The position numbers and the translations under genes were made by a program. A DNA stretch of 64,000 nt from Sedimenticola hydrogenitrophicus. GTDB lineage: Bacteria > Pseudomonadota > Gammaproteobacteria > Chromatiales > Chromatiaceae. Shown here in pieces: positions 1 to 9,055 of this stretch. Position 1 is the first letter of the stretch, and each line of letters starts with the position of its first letter. The DNA is taken from NCBI RefSeq assembly GCF_025175675.1, contig NZ_JANIOA010000001.1:1-64000 (forward strand). The letters are read 5' to 3'. The notes below the pieces were generated by a model. The model was not told where the DNA came from. It saw nothing but the letters and a program-made list of their open reading frames with translations, and did not search any database.

Positions 1-170
1 TTGTTTGAGCGAAGCGAGTTTTGTCCACGGATGGACTTATGCCGCGGAGGCCATGGATGGCCGGGAGCGGCTTGGGCAGGCGCTGAAAAAGGGGCCGGAT
101 TCGAGGAAACAAGCCATCGTGTGAGGCCGGCAAGGCAGGCCAATCACTTACAAACCGGGTGAGTAGTTAC
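1..170. mobile_element. GTAACTA-family MITE, right part only
   Basis: Non-coding palindromic element cut by the window start. Its right end is GTGAGTAGTTAC at 159-170, the inverted terminus shared with the elements at 8523, 8602, 19714 and 33501. Positions 1-21 and 74-150 match the reverse complement of the 19714-19920 element closely. Positions 22-73 are absent there and instead match a separate repeat at about 40677-40726, so this copy carries a nested insertion. The left terminus and target duplication lie outside the window. Confidence 0.8.
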
Positions 171-177
171 CATTCGG

Positions 178-1752
178 TTAATCAGAGTGGGGGCTGCGGC
201 TGTCGATGCCGCGCTCCAGCTCTCCGCTTTTGCGCAGTTCGCGCTTGAGGATCTTGCCGGCGGCATTTTTCGGCAGGGACGGGCGCAGCTCCACCTTTCT
301 CGGTACTTCATGCCGCCCCAGGTTGTCCCGGCAATAATGCCTGATATCGGCGGCGGAGAGCCGCTCACCCTCCTGCAACACCACATAGGCGACGGGGATC
401 TCACCGTGCAGCTCGCTCGGCTCCCCGACCACCGCCGCTTCCAGAATCGCCGGATGGGTGTAGAGCAGCTCCTCAACCATGCGCGGATAGACATTCATGC
501 CGTTGACAATGATCATGTCCTTCTTGCGGTCGACAATATAGATATAGCCGTCTCCATCCTTGTAACCGAGATCGCCCGTTCTCACCCACTCGCCAAAGAA
601 ACTCTCGGCCGTCGCCTCCGGCAGATTCCAGTACCCCTTCATCACGTTGGGTCCTTTGACGCAGATCTCGCCGATGCTGTCGATGCCGAGCGGCCGGCCG
701 TCGTCGTCATAGATCGCCATCTCCACGTCCGGCACCGGCAGCCCGACCGAGGCCGGCTTTCTCACCCCGTCGACCGGGTTGACACAGGTCACCGGCGAAC
801 ACTCGGTCGGCCCGTCCCCTTCACACACCGGCACCCCGAAGCGCTCCTCGAACTGACGCATGATCGCCTCCGGCATGGCGGCGCCCCCGGAGACACAGTA
901 GCGGATGCTCGACCAGCGTCTGACCTGCTCATCCGGCAAACGCAGCAGCACGTTGTACATACTGGGCACGCCGAGAAACACCGTGGCGGCCACCGCCTCG
1001 ATCAACTCCGATACGGCCACCGGATCGAATTTCGCCAGCGGCGCCAGGCTCAACCCATGCAGCAGCGGCGTCAGGGTGCCGACGGTGGCGGCGAAGGAGT
1101 GGAACATGGGCAACACCACCAGCAACCGGTCCTCGCCCGGACGCAACTGCAGGGCGCTCCTGACGCTGCAGGTATTGGAGACCAGATTGCGGTGGGTCAA
1201 CATGGCCCCCTTGGGGTGGCCGGTGGTACCGGAGGTATAGAGGATTGCCGCCAGGTCCTCGGCCGGATCGAACCGCGGCCGGGGCACGGACGCGGTACTC
1301 TCGCAGAGTGCCGTAAAGTCGAGATCCCGCGGACTGGTGGCTTCACCACCGATGCAGACGGCAAAACGCAGCGCCGCCAGTTCGTCGCGGAAGGCCGCGA
1401 CCCCCGCCGCCATCAGCCGATGATAGATCAGGCCACTGATACCGGCATCATTGAGGATATAGAGAATCTCGCGCGGCTTGAGCAGCAGGTTGACCGGCAC
1501 CACCACCGCGCCCGCCTTGACGATGCCGGCATAGGCGATGGCAAACTCGGCGCAGTTGACGCAGTAGAGGGCGATGCGGTCGCCCTTGCCGACACCCTGC
1601 CCGGCCAGCGCTGCGGCCAGCGCATCGGACTGCCGGTCGACCTGGGTGAAGCTGACGTGGCTGTCGGCCGAGAGGATGGCCGGCCGGTCACCAAACCGCT
1701 CGGCGGTGGCGCGCAGCATCTCCGGGATGGAGGGTATCGCTGTTGTTGTCAT
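178..1752 (-). CDS. AMP-dependent acyl-CoA synthetase (long-chain fatty acid-CoA ligase family)
   Basis: Adenylate-forming enzyme expected to activate a fatty or other carboxylic acid to its CoA thioester through an acyl-AMP, in the cytoplasm or at the inner membrane. Visible signatures are the P-loop-like LYTSGTTGHPKGAMLTHRN, the A5-like motif GDGPTECSP, the hinge WVRTGDLGYKDGDGYIYIVDRKKDMI and the C-terminal catalytic lysine context PKNAAGKILKRELR. I chose the ATG that gives MTTTAIPSIPEM (524 aa, usual family size); a longer frame runs 29 codons upstream, but its residues do not resemble the family. There are no pathway neighbours: a MITE abuts the 3' end and palindromic repeats lie upstream. 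Substrate chain length cannot be read from the sequence, so I give no gene symbol. Confidence 0.93.
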   Translation of the reverse strand: MTTTAIPSIPEMLRATAERFGDRPAILSADSHVSFTQVDRQSDALAAALAGQGVGKGDRIALYCVNCAEFAIAYAGIVKAGAVVVPVNLLLKPREILYILNDAGISGLIYHRLMAAGVAAFRDELAALRFAVCIGGEATSPRDLDFTALCESTASVPRPRFDPAEDLAAILYTSGTTGHPKGAMLTHRNLVSNTCSVRSALQLRPGEDRLLVVLPMFHSFAATVGTLTPLLHGLSLAPLAKFDPVAVSELIEAVAATVFLGVPSMYNVLLRLPDEQVRRWSSIRYCVSGGAAMPEAIMRQFEERFGVPVCEGDGPTECSPVTCVNPVDGVRKPASVGLPVPDVEMAIYDDDGRPLGIDSIGEICVKGPNVMKGYWNLPEATAESFFGEWVRTGDLGYKDGDGYIYIVDRKKDMIIVNGMNVYPRMVEELLYTHPAILEAAVVGEPSELHGEIPVAYVVLQEGERLSAADIRHYCRDNLGRHEVPRKVELRPSLPKNAAGKILKRELRKSGELERGIDSRSPHSD

Positions 1753-1886
1753 GTTTGTCACCCGCACAATAGAGATAGCGCAGGATAAAACCTGACATGG
1801 CCCGATGCAATGGAGTCGATTGCCGGGCAGCAATTCCAAGTATGGCTTTCAATAGCCGTTTCGTTGTCCCAGCTCGGTTAGTAGGG

Positions 1887-1964
1887 AACCACGGATGGAC
1901 ACGGATTCACACAGATAGGAGATCAGAATTCTGAATCCGTGTTTATCTGTGTGAATCCGTGGTT
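1887..1964. repeat. ACCACGGATGGACACGG palindrome, copy 1
   Basis: A near-perfect inverted repeat: ACCACGGATGGACACGGATT on the left is answered by AATCCGTG...AATCCGTGGTT on the right around a GAATTC-like centre. Further copies lie at about 20000-20077 (inverted) and 20870-20947. It has no coding capacity and is a dispersed palindromic repeat of unknown mobility. Confidence 0.85.
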
Positions 1965-2040
1965 CTCCTGGGTCCCGCCCATTATGAACTTGTCCATATG
2001 CCTCTCTGGCGCCCACCAAACCACCGGAGAGGTTATAGCG

Positions 2041-2135
2041 TTCATTCCATCCTTAGGCCCGTAAACGGTGCATGGCATCCTCGGCTCCGTAAACGGTACA
2101 TCCCTGTACCACTCCTCTTGCACCACTCCTCGCGG
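2041..2135. repeat. GGTACATCCCTGTACC-type dispersed repeat
   Basis: It contains CCTCGGCTCCGTAAACGG and GTACATCCCTGTACCACTCC. Related copies are at about 10844-10890, 27035-27080, 38680-38760 and 62375-62430. At 38680 and 62375 it sits in the loop of another repeat. Confidence 0.75.
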
Positions 2136-2236
2136 CTAAAAATGAATCCTTGCCAAGAGATGCTGAGGATAAACCTCGCCAAATTTAGAATTGCTGGTTG
2201 CCGGACCCGTCCCTGGGGCCGGACAGCGGATCAGGA

Positions 2237-3622
2237 TCAGATCACCTTGGAGAAGTTTTTCTGCTGCACACCGGCCGACAGATAACGGTCGAAGGCCATG
2301 CAGATATTGCGGATCAGCAGGCGCCCCCGGGGCAGCACCCGGACCCCCTTTTCATCCAGCGAGATCAGGCCGTCGGCCGCCATGCCCGGCAGGCGCGCCA
2401 GCTCGTCGGCGAAGTACTGGTCGAAACGGATACCCCAGGCCTGCTCGACGACGCTGTAGTCGAGCACGAAATTGCAGATCAGACGGGTAATCACGTCGCG
2501 CCGGATGAGATCATCGGACGACAATTCGATACCCCGGAACACCGCCAACCGGCCGGCATCGATGCGGGCGTAATATTCGTCCAGGCCGCGCTCGTTCTGA
2601 CTGTAGGTGCTGCCGACCATGCCAATCGAGGTGACGCCCAGGGCCACCAGATCACAATCGGAGTGGGTAGAGTAGCCCTGAAAATTGCGATACAGGGTGC
2701 CCTCGCGCTGGGCCACGGCCAGCTCATCGTCGGGACGGGCAAAGTGGTCCATACCGATATAGACATAACCGGCGCTGGTGAGGTGGTCGATGGTCATCTG
2801 CAGGATATCGAGCTTCACCTGGGCGGCAGGGAGATCCTCGGCATGGATGCGCCGCTGCGGCTTGAACATCTCCGGCAGATGGGCATAGTTGAACACCGAG
2901 AGCCGGTCCGGCCCCACCTCGATCACCCGGTCCAGGGTCTTGGTGAAGCTCTCGACGGTCTGGAACGGCAGACCGTAGATGAGATCGATACTGACCGAGC
3001 GGAAGTTGTTGTCGCGGGCCGCCTCCAGGACCGCCAGGGTCTCGGCCTCGGACTGGATCCGGTTTACCGCCTTCTGCACCCGGTCATCCAGATCCTGCAC
3101 CCCGAGACTGAGGCGGTTGAAGCCCACCTCGCGCAAGGTGCGAATGGTCTCGGCGGTGGCCTCGCGCGGGTCGATCTCGATCGAATACTCACCCTTGTCG
3201 TCATCCGCCAGGGTGAAGTGCTCGCCGGTGACCCGCATCAGCTCCTGCATCTCCTGGTGGCTGATGAAGGTGGGCGTGCCCCCGCCCCAGTGCAACTGCT
3301 CCACCACCCGGCTGTTGTCGAAGATCGCCCCCTGCATGGCGATCTCCTTGTGCACCCGATCCAGATAGGTGGCCGCCATGCTGCGGTCCTTGGTGGCGAT
3401 CTTGTTGCAGGCGCAATAGAAGCAGATGGTGTCGCAGAACGGGATATGGAAATAGAGCGACAGCGGCCCACCCTGGGCATTGGTCGCCTCGGCCGCCGCC
3501 CGGTACTGCGCCTCGCCGAACCCCTCATGAAACTGGGGTGCGGTCGGATAGGAGGTATATCGCGGTCCGGAATAGTCGTACTTGTTGATCAGCTCCAGAT
3601 CAAATACCAGTGATTGATCCAT
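2237..3622 (-). CDS. hemN: Oxygen-independent coproporphyrinogen III oxidase (HemN)
   Basis: Radical SAM enzyme that decarboxylates two propionates of coproporphyrinogen III to give protoporphyrinogen IX, in cytoplasmic heme synthesis without oxygen. The protein is 461 aa (E. coli HemN is 457). The [4Fe-4S]/SAM motif is C63-x3-C67-x2-C70-x-C72 within FHIPFCDTICFYCACNK, including the extra cysteine typical of HemN. The GGGTPT segment and the HemN C-terminal domain with RGRLLIRNICMAFD are also present. It starts 2 nt after the stop of the small gene at 3625-3942 and follows prmB, so the three are probably one transcript. No regulatory box could be identified. Confidence 0.97.
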   Translation of the reverse strand: MDQSLVFDLELINKYDYSGPRYTSYPTAPQFHEGFGEAQYRAAAEATNAQGGPLSLYFHIPFCDTICFYCACNKIATKDRSMAATYLDRVHKEIAMQGAIFDNSRVVEQLHWGGGTPTFISHQEMQELMRVTGEHFTLADDDKGEYSIEIDPREATAETIRTLREVGFNRLSLGVQDLDDRVQKAVNRIQSEAETLAVLEAARDNNFRSVSIDLIYGLPFQTVESFTKTLDRVIEVGPDRLSVFNYAHLPEMFKPQRRIHAEDLPAAQVKLDILQMTIDHLTSAGYVYIGMDHFARPDDELAVAQREGTLYRNFQGYSTHSDCDLVALGVTSIGMVGSTYSQNERGLDEYYARIDAGRLAVFRGIELSSDDLIRRDVITRLICNFVLDYSVVEQAWGIRFDQYFADELARLPGMAADGLISLDEKGVRVLPRGRLLIRNICMAFDRYLSAGVQQKNFSKVI

Positions 3623-3624
3623 GC

Positions 3625-3942
3625 TCAGTCCTCGTCGACATCGAGTCCCCGGCGATGGGTCTCGTTGATCTGTTGCAGAAGAATATGAAAGGGGATTTCG
3701 TCGCCATGACTATTGGCCACCTCGATGAATGGCAGATCCTCACGCCCGAAGGCGTAGGTGCCGTTGCACATCGCGTCGTAGAGCTGGTCGATGCCGCGCT
3801 CCAGCGGTTCCAGGTAGGCGGGGAATGTGGCCATCTCCTCCATCTCGTAAAGCAGGCACTCCTTCAGATCACCCACTTCGAATTTGGCCTGCTTGACCCA
3901 CTCCGCATACTCCTGCGCGGTGCGTGCACGTTGAATTGCCAT
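3625..3942 (-). CDS. Conserved small protein of unknown function between prmB and hemN
   Basis: A 105-aa soluble, acidic, probably helical protein without signal peptide or membrane segment. It is rich in glutamate and aromatic residues (for example LLYEMEEMATFPAYLEPLERG). The ATG is 8 nt after the prmB stop and the stop is 2 nt before hemN, so it is very probably translated with both. I do not recognise a domain. Its tight position before hemN suggests a link to heme synthesis or low-oxygen physiology, but this is inference from context only. Confidence 0.85.
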   Translation of the reverse strand: MAIQRARTAQEYAEWVKQAKFEVGDLKECLLYEMEEMATFPAYLEPLERGIDQLYDAMCNGTYAFGREDLPFIEVANSHGDEIPFHILLQQINETHRRGLDVDED

Positions 3943-3950
3943 GCTATTGC

Positions 3951-4865
3951 CTATCCTTCATCAAATATATCCTGATACTCATTCAGCTGCTCGGCGGTGA
4001 GCAGAAAAACCCCGTGCCCTCCGCGTTCGAACTCGAGCCAGAGAAACGGGACATCGGGAAAACGTTCGCCCAAGGCATATTCGCTGTTGCCCACTTCGAC
4101 CACCAGGATACCCTCCGGTTCGAGATAATCGGCGGCTTCCCGAAGTATGCGACAGACGATATCCAGGCCGTCCGCCCCGGCCTCCAGCCCCAACGCCGGC
4201 TCCCGGTGATACTCATCCGGCAGGGTCGCCATCTCCTCCACGCTGACGTAGGGGGGGTTACTGACGATAATGTCATAGTGGCGTCCACGCAGTCCGTCAA
4301 ACAGATCAGAACGGATCGCTTCCACCCGGTCCTCCAGGTTGTGGCGCTCGATATTGATCGCCGCCACTTCCAGCGCCTCCGCCGAGATATCCACCGCATC
4401 CACATCCGCCTCTTCGAAGGCGTAGGCGCAGCCGATGGCGATACAACCGCTGCCGGTGCAGAGATCCAGCACCCGGCTCACCGTCTCCGGCTGGATCCAG
4501 GGCTCAAACCGGGCCTCGATCAGCTCGGCGATGGGTGAACGCGGCACCAGCACCTGGTCATTGATATAAAAATCCAGGCCGGCAAAGGTCGCTTCGTGGG
4601 TCAGGTAGGCCGCGGGGATGCGGCGGATGATCCGCTCCTGAAACAGGGCGTGCACCCGCGCCTTCTCGTCCGCGGTCAGGTTGGCGTCGAGGTAGGCCGG
4701 CGGCAAATCCCGCGGCAGATAGAGCGCATGCAGGGTCAGGCTGAGCGCCTCATCAAAGGGATTGTCTGTCCCATGGCCGAAATAGAGGCCGGCCTCGGTG
4801 AACCGACTGGCCCCCCAGCGGATAAAATCCCGCAGGGTATTCAGATTTTCGATCGCATCAGTCAT
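3951..4865 (-). CDS. prmB: Ribosomal protein uL3 glutamine-N5 methyltransferase (PrmB)
   Basis: SAM-dependent methyltransferase that modifies a glutamine of ribosomal protein L3. The 304-aa length, motif I DLCTGSGC (residues 134-141) and the catalytic NPPY (203-206) place it in the PrmB/PrmC family. The segment [10 protein letters not shown] near residue 107 is the PrmB form. I start at the ATG giving [14 protein letters not shown]; the frame stays open for another 70 codons, but that extension overlaps the divergent HDOD gene start and does not resemble the family. It is first in a probable prmB / unknown / hemN operon. Confidence 0.93.
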   Translation of the reverse strand: MTDAIENLNTLRDFIRWGASRFTEAGLYFGHGTDNPFDEALSLTLHALYLPRDLPPAYLDANLTADEKARVHALFQERIIRRIPAAYLTHEATFAGLDFYINDQVLVPRSPIAELIEARFEPWIQPETVSRVLDLCTGSGCIAIGCAYAFEEADVDAVDISAEALEVAAINIERHNLEDRVEAIRSDLFDGLRGRHYDIIVSNPPYVSVEEMATLPDEYHREPALGLEAGADGLDIVCRILREAADYLEPEGILVVEVGNSEYALGERFPDVPFLWLEFERGGHGVFLLTAEQLNEYQDIFDEG

Positions 4866-5010
4866 GTATGGACCACCCGAAGAAGAGGGTGAATGATAGC
4901 CTATTTGGATTAGCTCTGGAAACGACAGCGAATCACCGGGCTGCCGCTGAACAGCGGGACATTCCGCGGCAGGGGTGGTTTTTTTCAGGAGCAATCGGTA
5001 TACATAGAGC

Positions 5011-6249
5011 GTGTCCACACTAGCCGCACAAATTCGCCATCTTATCCCGCTACGCGGTCTGCCCGAACCCGTCATCGACTATATCAGTCGGCAGGCGTGG
5101 CTGGAGTGCACCGGACCCGGAGAGGACCTCCAGGCGCCCGAGGCTGGGGAAGCCACCGGTTACCTGCTCAAAGGACGGGTTTCGCTTCGGCTTGAAGACG
5201 GTTCGACCCGCACGCTGGAGGCCGGATCGGTTGCCACCGGCAGCCCGCTGCTCAATCCCGGCCCGCCCGGGGTGGCGGAGGCGCGCTGTGAGGGGTCAGT
5301 GGAACTGCTACGCCTTCCCCGCGATCTGGTGGAAAGCATCTACGCCAGCTGGTGGAACAACCGGCAGCGCAGCGACACCGGTATCGAACTGAAGGAGGAC
5401 GACCTGGAAGACCGGATCTACATGGAGTTCTACCAACAGATCCAGGCAGGCGACTATGAGCTCCCCAGCATGCCGGATATCGCAGTAAAGATCGGCAGCG
5501 CGGTGGAAAACCCCAACAGCAGCAGCGAGGATCTGGCGCGGATCATCTCGGCCGATCCGCCGCTGGCGGCACGCCTGGTACGCACCGCCAACAGTCCGGC
5601 ATTCGGTGGTGAAAGCCGCATCATCCACTGCCGCGATGCGGTCACCCGCCTGGGCCACGGCAACACCCGCAACCTGGTCACCAGTTTTGTCCTGAAAAAC
5701 CTGTTCACCACCGACTCCCCGCTGATCCGGCAACACATGCTACAGCTTTGGCGTCACAGCCGGCGTGTCGCCGCCATCGCCTATGTGCTGGCGCGCCTGT
5801 CACCCGGCCTGGTGGCGGATCAGGCGATGCTGTCGGGCCTGCTGCAGAATATCGGCGCCATCCCCCTGTTCTGCGCCGCCGCGAAATATACCGAGCTGCT
5901 GGAAGACCCGGAGAAGCTGGATCGACTGGTGGATGCGCTCAAACCGGAGGTTGGCGCCCTCATCCTGCGCAATTGGAATTTCCCGCAAAGCGCGATCGAT
6001 ACCGTACTGCAGGGTGATAAGTGGTTTAGACACACGGCGCAGGCCGCCGACTATGGCGATCTGGTGATCGTGGCCCAGCTGTTCTCCTATATCGGCACCC
6101 GCAAGATGCAGCGGTTGCCGGCACCCGATCTCTCTCCGGCATTCCACAAGATCGCCGCCGGCAAGCTCAATCCCCTGCTCTCCATGTCCATCATCAATGA
6201 GGCGGAAACGGAGATCCATGCCATCGAGGAACTGCTTGAAGGCGGCTAA
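5011..6249 (+). CDS. HDOD-domain signalling protein with N-terminal cyclic-nucleotide-binding-like domain
   Basis: A 412-aa protein. Residues 1-125 form a small beta-rich domain ([20 protein letters not shown]) resembling a cNMP-binding/CAP_ED fold. Residues about 145-350 form an HDOD domain, seen in [39 protein letters not shown] and [21 protein letters not shown] is HD-related but lacks an evident catalytic HD pair here, so the role is probably regulatory rather than hydrolytic. It starts at GTG 5011 and is divergent from prmB with 145 nt between. Such proteins often act in c-di-GMP, stress or motility signalling, but its partner is unknown. Confidence 0.88.
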   Translation: MSTLAAQIRHLIPLRGLPEPVIDYISRQAWLECTGPGEDLQAPEAGEATGYLLKGRVSLRLEDGSTRTLEAGSVATGSPLLNPGPPGVAEARCEGSVELLRLPRDLVESIYASWWNNRQRSDTGIELKEDDLEDRIYMEFYQQIQAGDYELPSMPDIAVKIGSAVENPNSSSEDLARIISADPPLAARLVRTANSPAFGGESRIIHCRDAVTRLGHGNTRNLVTSFVLKNLFTTDSPLIRQHMLQLWRHSRRVAAIAYVLARLSPGLVADQAMLSGLLQNIGAIPLFCAAAKYTELLEDPEKLDRLVDALKPEVGALILRNWNFPQSAIDTVLQGDKWFRHTAQAADYGDLVIVAQLFSYIGTRKMQRLPAPDLSPAFHKIAAGKLNPLLSMSIINEAETEIHAIEELLEGG

Positions 6250-6552
6250 TTCGACCTTGTCAGATGCTGGCGCTGTTTCCGATATTGGGCGGATAGCTTC
6301 CGGGTGAAGGGATTCCAAACACGCCGTAAACCCTTTCATGCTACGCATCCTGCTTCGCATGAAAGTCCGGCCCACCCACCCCTGGGGGCTAGACAACGGC
6401 ATGGCATGCGCTGATGCTTATCCACCCTACGAATTCAGCGAGTTGGGCCTTGTGAAATGGACTCCGGAACTTAAGTTTTAACCACGCTGGCCTTTTGCGA
6501 TCTCTGCTGTAAGCTTTATAGACCGTAGGGGAAACAACAAAAGTCGGCCCAG
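6250..6552. other. 303-nt intergenic region
   Basis: It contains one copy of the CTTATCCACCCTACGAA repeat (about 6402-6436) and, at its right end, a candidate promoter for the sensor kinase. Nothing else is recognised. Confidence 0.5.
6495..6522 (+). promoter_or_regulatory. Candidate sigma-70 promoter of the sensor kinase
   Basis: TTGCGA (6495-6500), a 16-nt spacer, then TATAGA (6517-6522), about 30 nt before the ATG. It matches the consensus at most positions but is unsupported by data. Confidence 0.4.
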
Positions 6553-8493
6553 ATGAAACTGTTTAAGACGCTTAAAACCCAGATCGCCGCAGCACTGGTG
6601 CTGATCATGCTGCTGTTCGGGACAATCTTCACCCTGAGCATGATGGCCCTGCAGGAGCAGCAGAGCTACAACACCCTGCTGAACATCACCTCCCGGCTTG
6701 AGCAGACGGCGCAAAGCCTGGTCTCCCTGGGGATGAACTATTCCAGGAATGTCCCCCCGGACAGCAGCAGTTATGCGCGTGATGTCAAACTGTATTACAG
6801 CGCCATGCACGGTCAGGTAGAGATGCTGGACACCATCACCAACAGCTTTATGCTAGCGGACTTCCCTCCGGCGCTTACCGATTACCCCGACCCGTTCCAG
6901 CCCCATCTGACACCGGCCACGGAGCAGGCGGTTTCCGCCGTCGAGGAGGTCTGGAAAGACTTTCGCGGGGGCATCATGGAGGCGCTGGGCAATGACAGCG
7001 GTATGCCGCGCCTGGAGCGCGCCTCGGACTACATCACCCACTACAACGCGCCGCTGATCGCCTCCATCAACATACTGCTCTCCCGGATACAGCAGCAGAC
7101 CGACCAGCGGCTGACTCAGGTTTATCAACTGCATCTGGGCCTGCTGACCGCTGCCGTGATAATCACCCTCGGCGTATTCGCCTGGTTTTTCCTGGTGGTG
7201 CTGAGACCCCTGCGTCTGGCCGTGGACGGCTTCCAGAAGGTCGCCCGCGGGGATTTCGGCTATCAGGTGCCCATCAACAGCGACAACGAACTGGCCTTGA
7301 TGACCCGCTCGTTCAATACCCTCTCATTGCGACTGCATGCCATCTTCCGGCTGATTGACCAGATACAGCAGGGCTCGGACCTGAATGAGACACTCGGTTT
7401 TGTCGCCAAGGAGTTCGCCTCCCTGCTGCCGCTTGACTGGGTCGGTGCACTGTTCGTGGCAGGTGACAACAACACCATTGTGCTGGAAGGCAGTTACCGG
7501 GCCGGACAACCGGAGATCGCCCGGCGCAGCCGCTATCCCCTGGGCAATACCCTGCTCCTGAAGGCCCTGGAATCCGGCGAGCCGCTGCACATACCGAACA
7601 TGTCGGCCACTGGAAGTCAGAACCCCGACTTTCAGTTTCTCAACCATCTGATCAGCGAGGGGGTCCAGGACGCCATATTCCTACCCATAACCGATGCCAG
7701 CCCGATTCCCGGCGTCCTGGCGTTCGGCACCTGCACAGCGGACACCTACACCCCGGAACATCTCGAACTGCTCACCAATATCGCCGGCCTGATCACCCAC
7801 AGTTTCGGTAAGACCGTGAAGCTGGCGGAACACAACCGACTGGCCGCCATCGGCGGCTTCGCCTCGGGTATTGCCCACGAGATACGCAGCCCGCTCTCCA
7901 CCATCAGCATGGCACTGGACTATTTCCAGGACGCCGGACTATCCGATTCCGCCAACAAACGGGCCACGCTGGCCCGACAGGAAGCGGAGCGGATGGCACG
8001 CCTACTGGAAGAGATCCTGCTTTATGCCAAACCGCTCCAGTTGCGGCTTGAGCTTATCGACATCAAACAGCTGCTGACCCAGCTGTTCGAGACACACCGG
8101 AAGATCGCCCAGGAGAAGCAGCAACGTTTCGAGCTGGTGGCACCGGACACCGAGCTGCAAATACTGGGCGACCAGGATCGGTTGATCCAGATTTTCCTGA
8201 ACCTTGCCAAGAATGCCTGTGATGCGGCGCCACTGCATGACCCGATCGTCTGGCGCCTGGAGAAGGACGGCATCGCCCGAATCCTGAAGGTCAGCGTGAC
8301 GAACGGGGGGGATCCGGTCCCGGAAGAGCAGCTGCCACAGCTGTTCAATCCGTTCTTCACCACCAAGGCTCATGGGACCGGCCTTGGGCTCAGTATCGTC
8401 AAGCGTATTGTCGAGGCGCATGGCGGTGAAATAGCCATCGCCTCCAGTCAAGGCCAAGGAACCCGCGTCACACTCCTGCTGCCGCTGGCATGA
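6553..8493 (+). CDS. Membrane sensor histidine kinase (HAMP-GAF-HisKA-HATPase)
   Basis: A 646-aa inner-membrane kinase. TM1 is at about residues 10-32, with a periplasmic four-helix-like sensor of about 165 residues. TM2 is at about 197-218, followed by HAMP (about 217-270) and a GAF domain (about 285-425). The phosphoacceptor box is GIAHEIRSPLS with H442; the N box is NLAKNACDAA and the G boxes are GTGLGLSIVKRIVEAHGG. It carries no receiver domain, and no response regulator gene is adjacent, so it is an orphan whose partner must be elsewhere. The signal is unknown. It is followed directly by nested MITEs. Confidence 0.94.
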   Translation: MKLFKTLKTQIAAALVLIMLLFGTIFTLSMMALQEQQSYNTLLNITSRLEQTAQSLVSLGMNYSRNVPPDSSSYARDVKLYYSAMHGQVEMLDTITNSFMLADFPPALTDYPDPFQPHLTPATEQAVSAVEEVWKDFRGGIMEALGNDSGMPRLERASDYITHYNAPLIASINILLSRIQQQTDQRLTQVYQLHLGLLTAAVIITLGVFAWFFLVVLRPLRLAVDGFQKVARGDFGYQVPINSDNELALMTRSFNTLSLRLHAIFRLIDQIQQGSDLNETLGFVAKEFASLLPLDWVGALFVAGDNNTIVLEGSYRAGQPEIARRSRYPLGNTLLLKALESGEPLHIPNMSATGSQNPDFQFLNHLISEGVQDAIFLPITDASPIPGVLAFGTCTADTYTPEHLELLTNIAGLITHSFGKTVKLAEHNRLAAIGGFASGIAHEIRSPLSTISMALDYFQDAGLSDSANKRATLARQEAERMARLLEEILLYAKPLQLRLELIDIKQLLTQLFETHRKIAQEKQQRFELVAPDTELQILGDQDRLIQIFLNLAKNACDAAPLHDPIVWRLEKDGIARILKVSVTNGGDPVPEEQLPQLFNPFFTTKAHGTGLGLSIVKRIVEAHGGEIAIASSQGQGTRVTLLLPLA

Positions 8494-8514
8494 CTACGCC
8501 GGCAATGTTTGGAA

Positions 8515-8948
8515 CCCTAGGGGTAACTACTCACCCGAGGTGTCCATTAAAGCCGCTCCAATGCACCACGGAGGCACAGAGGACACGGAAGTTAACTGAA
8601 CGTAACTATTCAGCCGGTTCAGCTTAGGGTTCGATGCCGTCGTGGCTACGGGGAATTTGTGCCAAGAGACGCCGTGAATACATCCATGTAGGTCCACTAT
8701 GGCCTCCCTGCCATAGAGGCTCTTTCCACAAATTCCCCGTAGCCACGACCCAGCCTGGATTCTGAATAGTTACAACTGAACAACGTAGCGTGGCGGATAA
8801 TTGGAGCCTTCATTGTACTCAGCCCCCCTTGACCCTGGAATGCACCGCTTTCGGACTTGAGGATGGAACCTGCGGGAGGATCTTGTGGTTTCTCTGTGCT
8901 CTCTGTGTCTCCGTGGTGTGGATAGGGGGCGAATAGTTACCCCTAGGG
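8515..8948. mobile_element. GTAACTA-family MITE (8523-8940) with perfect 8-bp target duplication
   Basis: The element spans 8523-8940 (418 bp). The left end GTAACTACTCACCC and the right end (complement GTAACTATTCGCCC) are imperfect inverted repeats. CCCTAGGG lies immediately outside both ends (8515-8522 and 8941-8948). An inner arm, CACCACGGAGGCACAGAGG, pairs with CTCTGTGTCTCCGTGGTG. It has no coding potential. A second family member sits inside it at 8602-8773; without that insert and its duplicated target the element is about 238 bp. GTAA-starting ends and 8-bp duplications are features of IS66-family elements, so a non-autonomous derivative is a reasonable inference. Confidence 0.9.
8594..8781. 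mobile_element. Nested GTAACTA-family MITE (8602-8773) with 8-bp target duplication
   Basis: The 172-bp element has identical 12-bp termini GTAACTATTCAG / CTGAATAGTTAC and is flanked by AACTGAAC on both sides (8594-8601 and 8774-8781). Inside, a long stem pairs GTCGTGGCTACGGGGAATTT with AAATTCCCCGTAGCCACGAC. It lies wholly within the 8523-8940 element, so it is the younger insertion. Confidence 0.92.
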
Positions 8949-8987
8949 CGGGCCATGCCCGCCGACGGCGCCCATGGGGCGCCCTAT

Positions 8988-9020
8988 GAAAAAAGGCCAC
9001 CCGTACGGGTGGCCTTTCAA
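8988..9020 (-). terminator. Rho-independent terminator of iscR
   Basis: The stem AAAGGCCACCCGTACGGGTGGCCTTT, a perfect palindrome, is followed on the minus strand by a T run (GAAAAAA on the plus strand). It sits just after the iscR stop. Confidence 0.88.
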
Positions 9021-9055
9021 ATTACACACAGCGGGAAATCTTTACTGAGACCGGT

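Larger units (their letters stand above)
1753..2236. other. 484-nt intergenic region with two palindromic repeats
   Basis: No credible gene. It holds a 78-bp palindrome (1887-1964) and a GGTACATCCCTGTACCACTC-type repeat (about 2041-2135), described separately. The remainder shows no recognisable feature. Confidence 0.6.

Noticed and set aside
3951-4865. PrmC (release-factor methyltransferase)
   Set aside because: The [10 protein letters not shown] segment and a length near 304 are the PrmB form, and there is no prfA next to it.
8615-8650. tRNA T-arm (GGGTTCGATGCC)
   Set aside because: No acceptor, D or anticodon arm can be folded around it; it belongs to a MITE.
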